Both the position numbers and the translations under genes were made by a program. 16,684 bases of DNA from Pseudomonadota bacterium (GTDB lineage: Bacteria; Pseudomonadota; Gammaproteobacteria; Steroidobacterales; Steroidobacteraceae): positions 1 through 16,684 of the forward strand of contig JAFAEQ010000066.1 of assembly GCA_023423935.1 (NCBI GenBank). The letters run 5' to 3'. Under the pieces are notes generated by a model. That model saw only the letters and a program-made list of their open reading frames with translations. It did not search any database and was not told where the DNA came from. Of this stretch, positions 15,704-16,684 are shown in pieces (positions within the stretch are counted from its first letter, which is position 1; every line of letters starts with the position of its first letter).

Positions 15704-16121
15704 TCAGGCGAACGGATTGAGGACGCCGTACGCCCGTGGGGGGGGGTCGTAGTGGTCGATGTTGCGCGTCACGACAGTCAAGTCGTAGATCAATGCTGTC
15801 GCAGCGATCTGTTTATCGAGCGGGTTCTCCGGTTGTGGCACTCGCAATCGTCCCCAGACGTGCGCAGTCTCTTCGTCGAACGGGAGAATCGGCAAAATTC
15901 GCCGTGACGCGATCGAGCCAATGTTCCAGAAGATCAGCCTGAGTGTTGTCTCCACGATGTCTGATCAGTTCGACGCCCTGACGCATCTCGCCGATCGTGA
16001 TCACTGATATGAAGAGCGAGACTTCTTCGGAAGCGGCTTGCTCAAAGAACGCTCGTACGCCTTTATTCGCCTTGGCGCCTTTGCGAGCCTCACTGATGAC
16101 ATCCGTGTCAACGAGATACAT
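15704..16121 (-). pseudogene. FitB/VapC-like PIN-domain toxin, frameshifted
   Basis: Read on the minus strand from ATG 16121, the frame begins MYLVDTDVISEARKG, the PIN-domain start with its first Asp. It continues through VITIGEMRQGVE (second acidic residue) to LLEHWLDRVTANFAD. There the family-like sequence jumps to another frame: ILPFDEETAHVWGRL, then PLDKQIAATALIYDLTVVTRNIDHYD (third acidic residue) and VLNPFA, ending at 15704. The break is near 15884-15893 and is equivalent to +1 or -2. Without correction the product stops at 15813 after 102 residues and lacks the last active-site acid. Joined, the protein would be about 139 residues, the normal FitB length. A nine-base C run (15738-15746) lies in the tail. 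The ATG is one base after the antitoxin stop, with GAGG five bases upstream. Inactivation is likely; a sequencing error is possible. Confidence 0.8.
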
Positions 16122-16122
16122 G

Positions 16123-16344
16123 TCAGCCTCGGCGATCGGTTTGATGGCGGACGAAATCGCTGTCCTTCCCGACATTCGGTATGGATGCGAGTACGCTCGC
16201 GAGGTGACGCCGCTTCGGCCCGCGCAGCGCGGCGCGCAGGATCTCGCGATGTTCCTGTTCCGCGCTGCGATTGTGTTTTGCCGCGCGCTGCTTCAGAGCT
16301 TGAACCAGTTCTTCCGGCAGATTACGAACGACGAGCTGGGCCAT
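16123..16344 (-). CDS. FitA/VapB-like ribbon-helix-helix antitoxin
   Basis: A 73-residue protein starting MAQLVVRNLPEELVQALKQR, the beta-strand and first helix of a ribbon-helix-helix (Arc/MetJ-type) fold. The segment AKHNRSAEQEHREILRAAL is typical of FitA-type antitoxins. The C-terminal part (about 45-73) would wrap the toxin. In this family the antitoxin neutralises a PIN ribonuclease and represses its own operon. AGGAG lies 8 bases before ATG 16344. It is followed after one base by the toxin start. It appears intact although the toxin is not. Confidence 0.85.
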   Translation of the reverse strand: MAQLVVRNLPEELVQALKQRAAKHNRSAEQEHREILRAALRGPKRRHLASVLASIPNVGKDSDFVRHQTDRRG

Positions 16345-16356
16345 GGTCAGTACTCC

Positions 16357-16375
16357 TATCCAATGCTATCAATGC
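16357..16375 (-). promoter_or_regulatory. Possible antitoxin operator (tandem repeat)
   Basis: TATCCAATGC followed directly by TATCAATGC (plus-strand reading) lies 13 bases before the antitoxin start. Ribbon-helix-helix antitoxins commonly bind short repeated sites in their own promoter. Position and repetition fit, but no binding consensus is known to me for this protein. Confidence 0.35.
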
Positions 16376-16684
16376 TGGCGCCGCGAAGATCTCGCCGGCA
16401 AGACCGGCCGACCCTCGGGGACGCGCATCGGTTCGAGGGCAGCTTCGATCCCGGCCAATTACGGCGGCCAATTATGGGACACGCACCGGGGACAATCCGG
16501 GACACGCACTCAATAGCTCCGTTCAGGTAAGAGATGCGCGTGTCCTGTCGTTTCGCGCCTGCAGCTGCACGCGAAGGCGCTTGGGCAGTCTTGGGTACGA
16601 GGGCTGCGCAAGGCGGAGCTGCTCTATCGGTGATCTCGTCTCCTGGTCCCTCCTGAGCTCTGTTTCGCTCATCGTGAGCTAGAG
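16376..16684. other. Gene-free right end with repeats
   Basis: This holds REP-like copy C and flanking GC-rich DNA. The long plus-strand frames crossing it (starting at 15997 and 16038) are antisense to the toxin-antitoxin pair and have no recognisable domain. A gene beginning beyond the right edge cannot be judged. Confidence 0.5.
16499..16547. repeat. REP-like interspersed element, copy C
   Basis: Forty-nine bases with ends GGGACACGCAC (16499-16509) and GCGCGTGTCCTG (16536-16547) and the shared core TAGCTCCGTTCAGGTAAGAG, with one A for C change after it. An extra GGGACACGCACC lies just upstream (16476-16487), as at copy A. Confidence 0.77.

Noticed and set aside
16038..16682. 214-codon plus-strand frame at the right end
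   Set aside because: It is antisense to the toxin-antitoxin genes, which have clear family sequence, ribosome sites and coupling; the frame itself has no recognisable domain.

Overview
The window looks like chromosomal DNA of a GC-rich Gram-negative bacterium. Outer-membrane TonB-dependent receptors, FecI/FecR signalling pairs and periplasm-directed S9 peptidases all require a two-membrane envelope. The receptor style (STN domain, 'GSHIRG' at the plug entry) resembles xanthomonad or Steroidobacter-like gammaproteobacteria or sphingomonads. That placement is a guess from style; nothing in the window fixes the taxon.

Layout. Positions 1-391 hold no gene I can support, only short repeats and, at the right end, an ECF-type promoter. 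Cassette 1 (392-7331, all +) encodes an ECF sigma factor, a FecR anti-sigma factor, an STN-TonB-dependent receptor and a large S9-family peptidase that resembles lasso-peptide isopeptidases of the AtxE2 type. Positions 7332-7932 are a scar: REP-like repeats, then the orphaned C-terminal tail of a second AtxE2-like peptidase. Cassette 2 (7933-15068, all +) repeats the gene order sigma / FecR / STN-TonB receptor / S9 peptidase with diverged proteins. Positions 15069-15703 are intergenic repeats behind a strong hairpin. On the minus strand, 16344-15704, lies a FitAB/VapBC-like toxin-antitoxin pair with an intact antitoxin and a frameshifted PIN toxin. The right end is repeat DNA.

How it fits together (inference from family knowledge). 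Each cassette looks like a complete cell-surface signalling and uptake unit. The receptor binds a substrate and signals through its periplasmic STN domain to FecR, which releases the sigma factor. The sigma factor then raises transcription of receptor and peptidase. The imported substrate, plausibly a peptide and possibly a threaded lasso peptide, is cut in the periplasm. No lasso precursor, B (leader protease/RRE) or C (cyclase) gene is visible, so within this window the system is a receiver and degrader without a producer.

Three sequence observations support this as a real two-module system. An identical bipartite motif (CCCGTTCCGC, 15 nt, CGTCTTAGCAT) precedes both the sigma gene and the receptor gene of cassette 1, and I do not find it in cassette 2. 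Both receptor-peptidase junctions carry a perfect 10-bp inverted repeat of unrelated sequence. The peptidase tail fragment between the cassettes shows that a third copy once existed.
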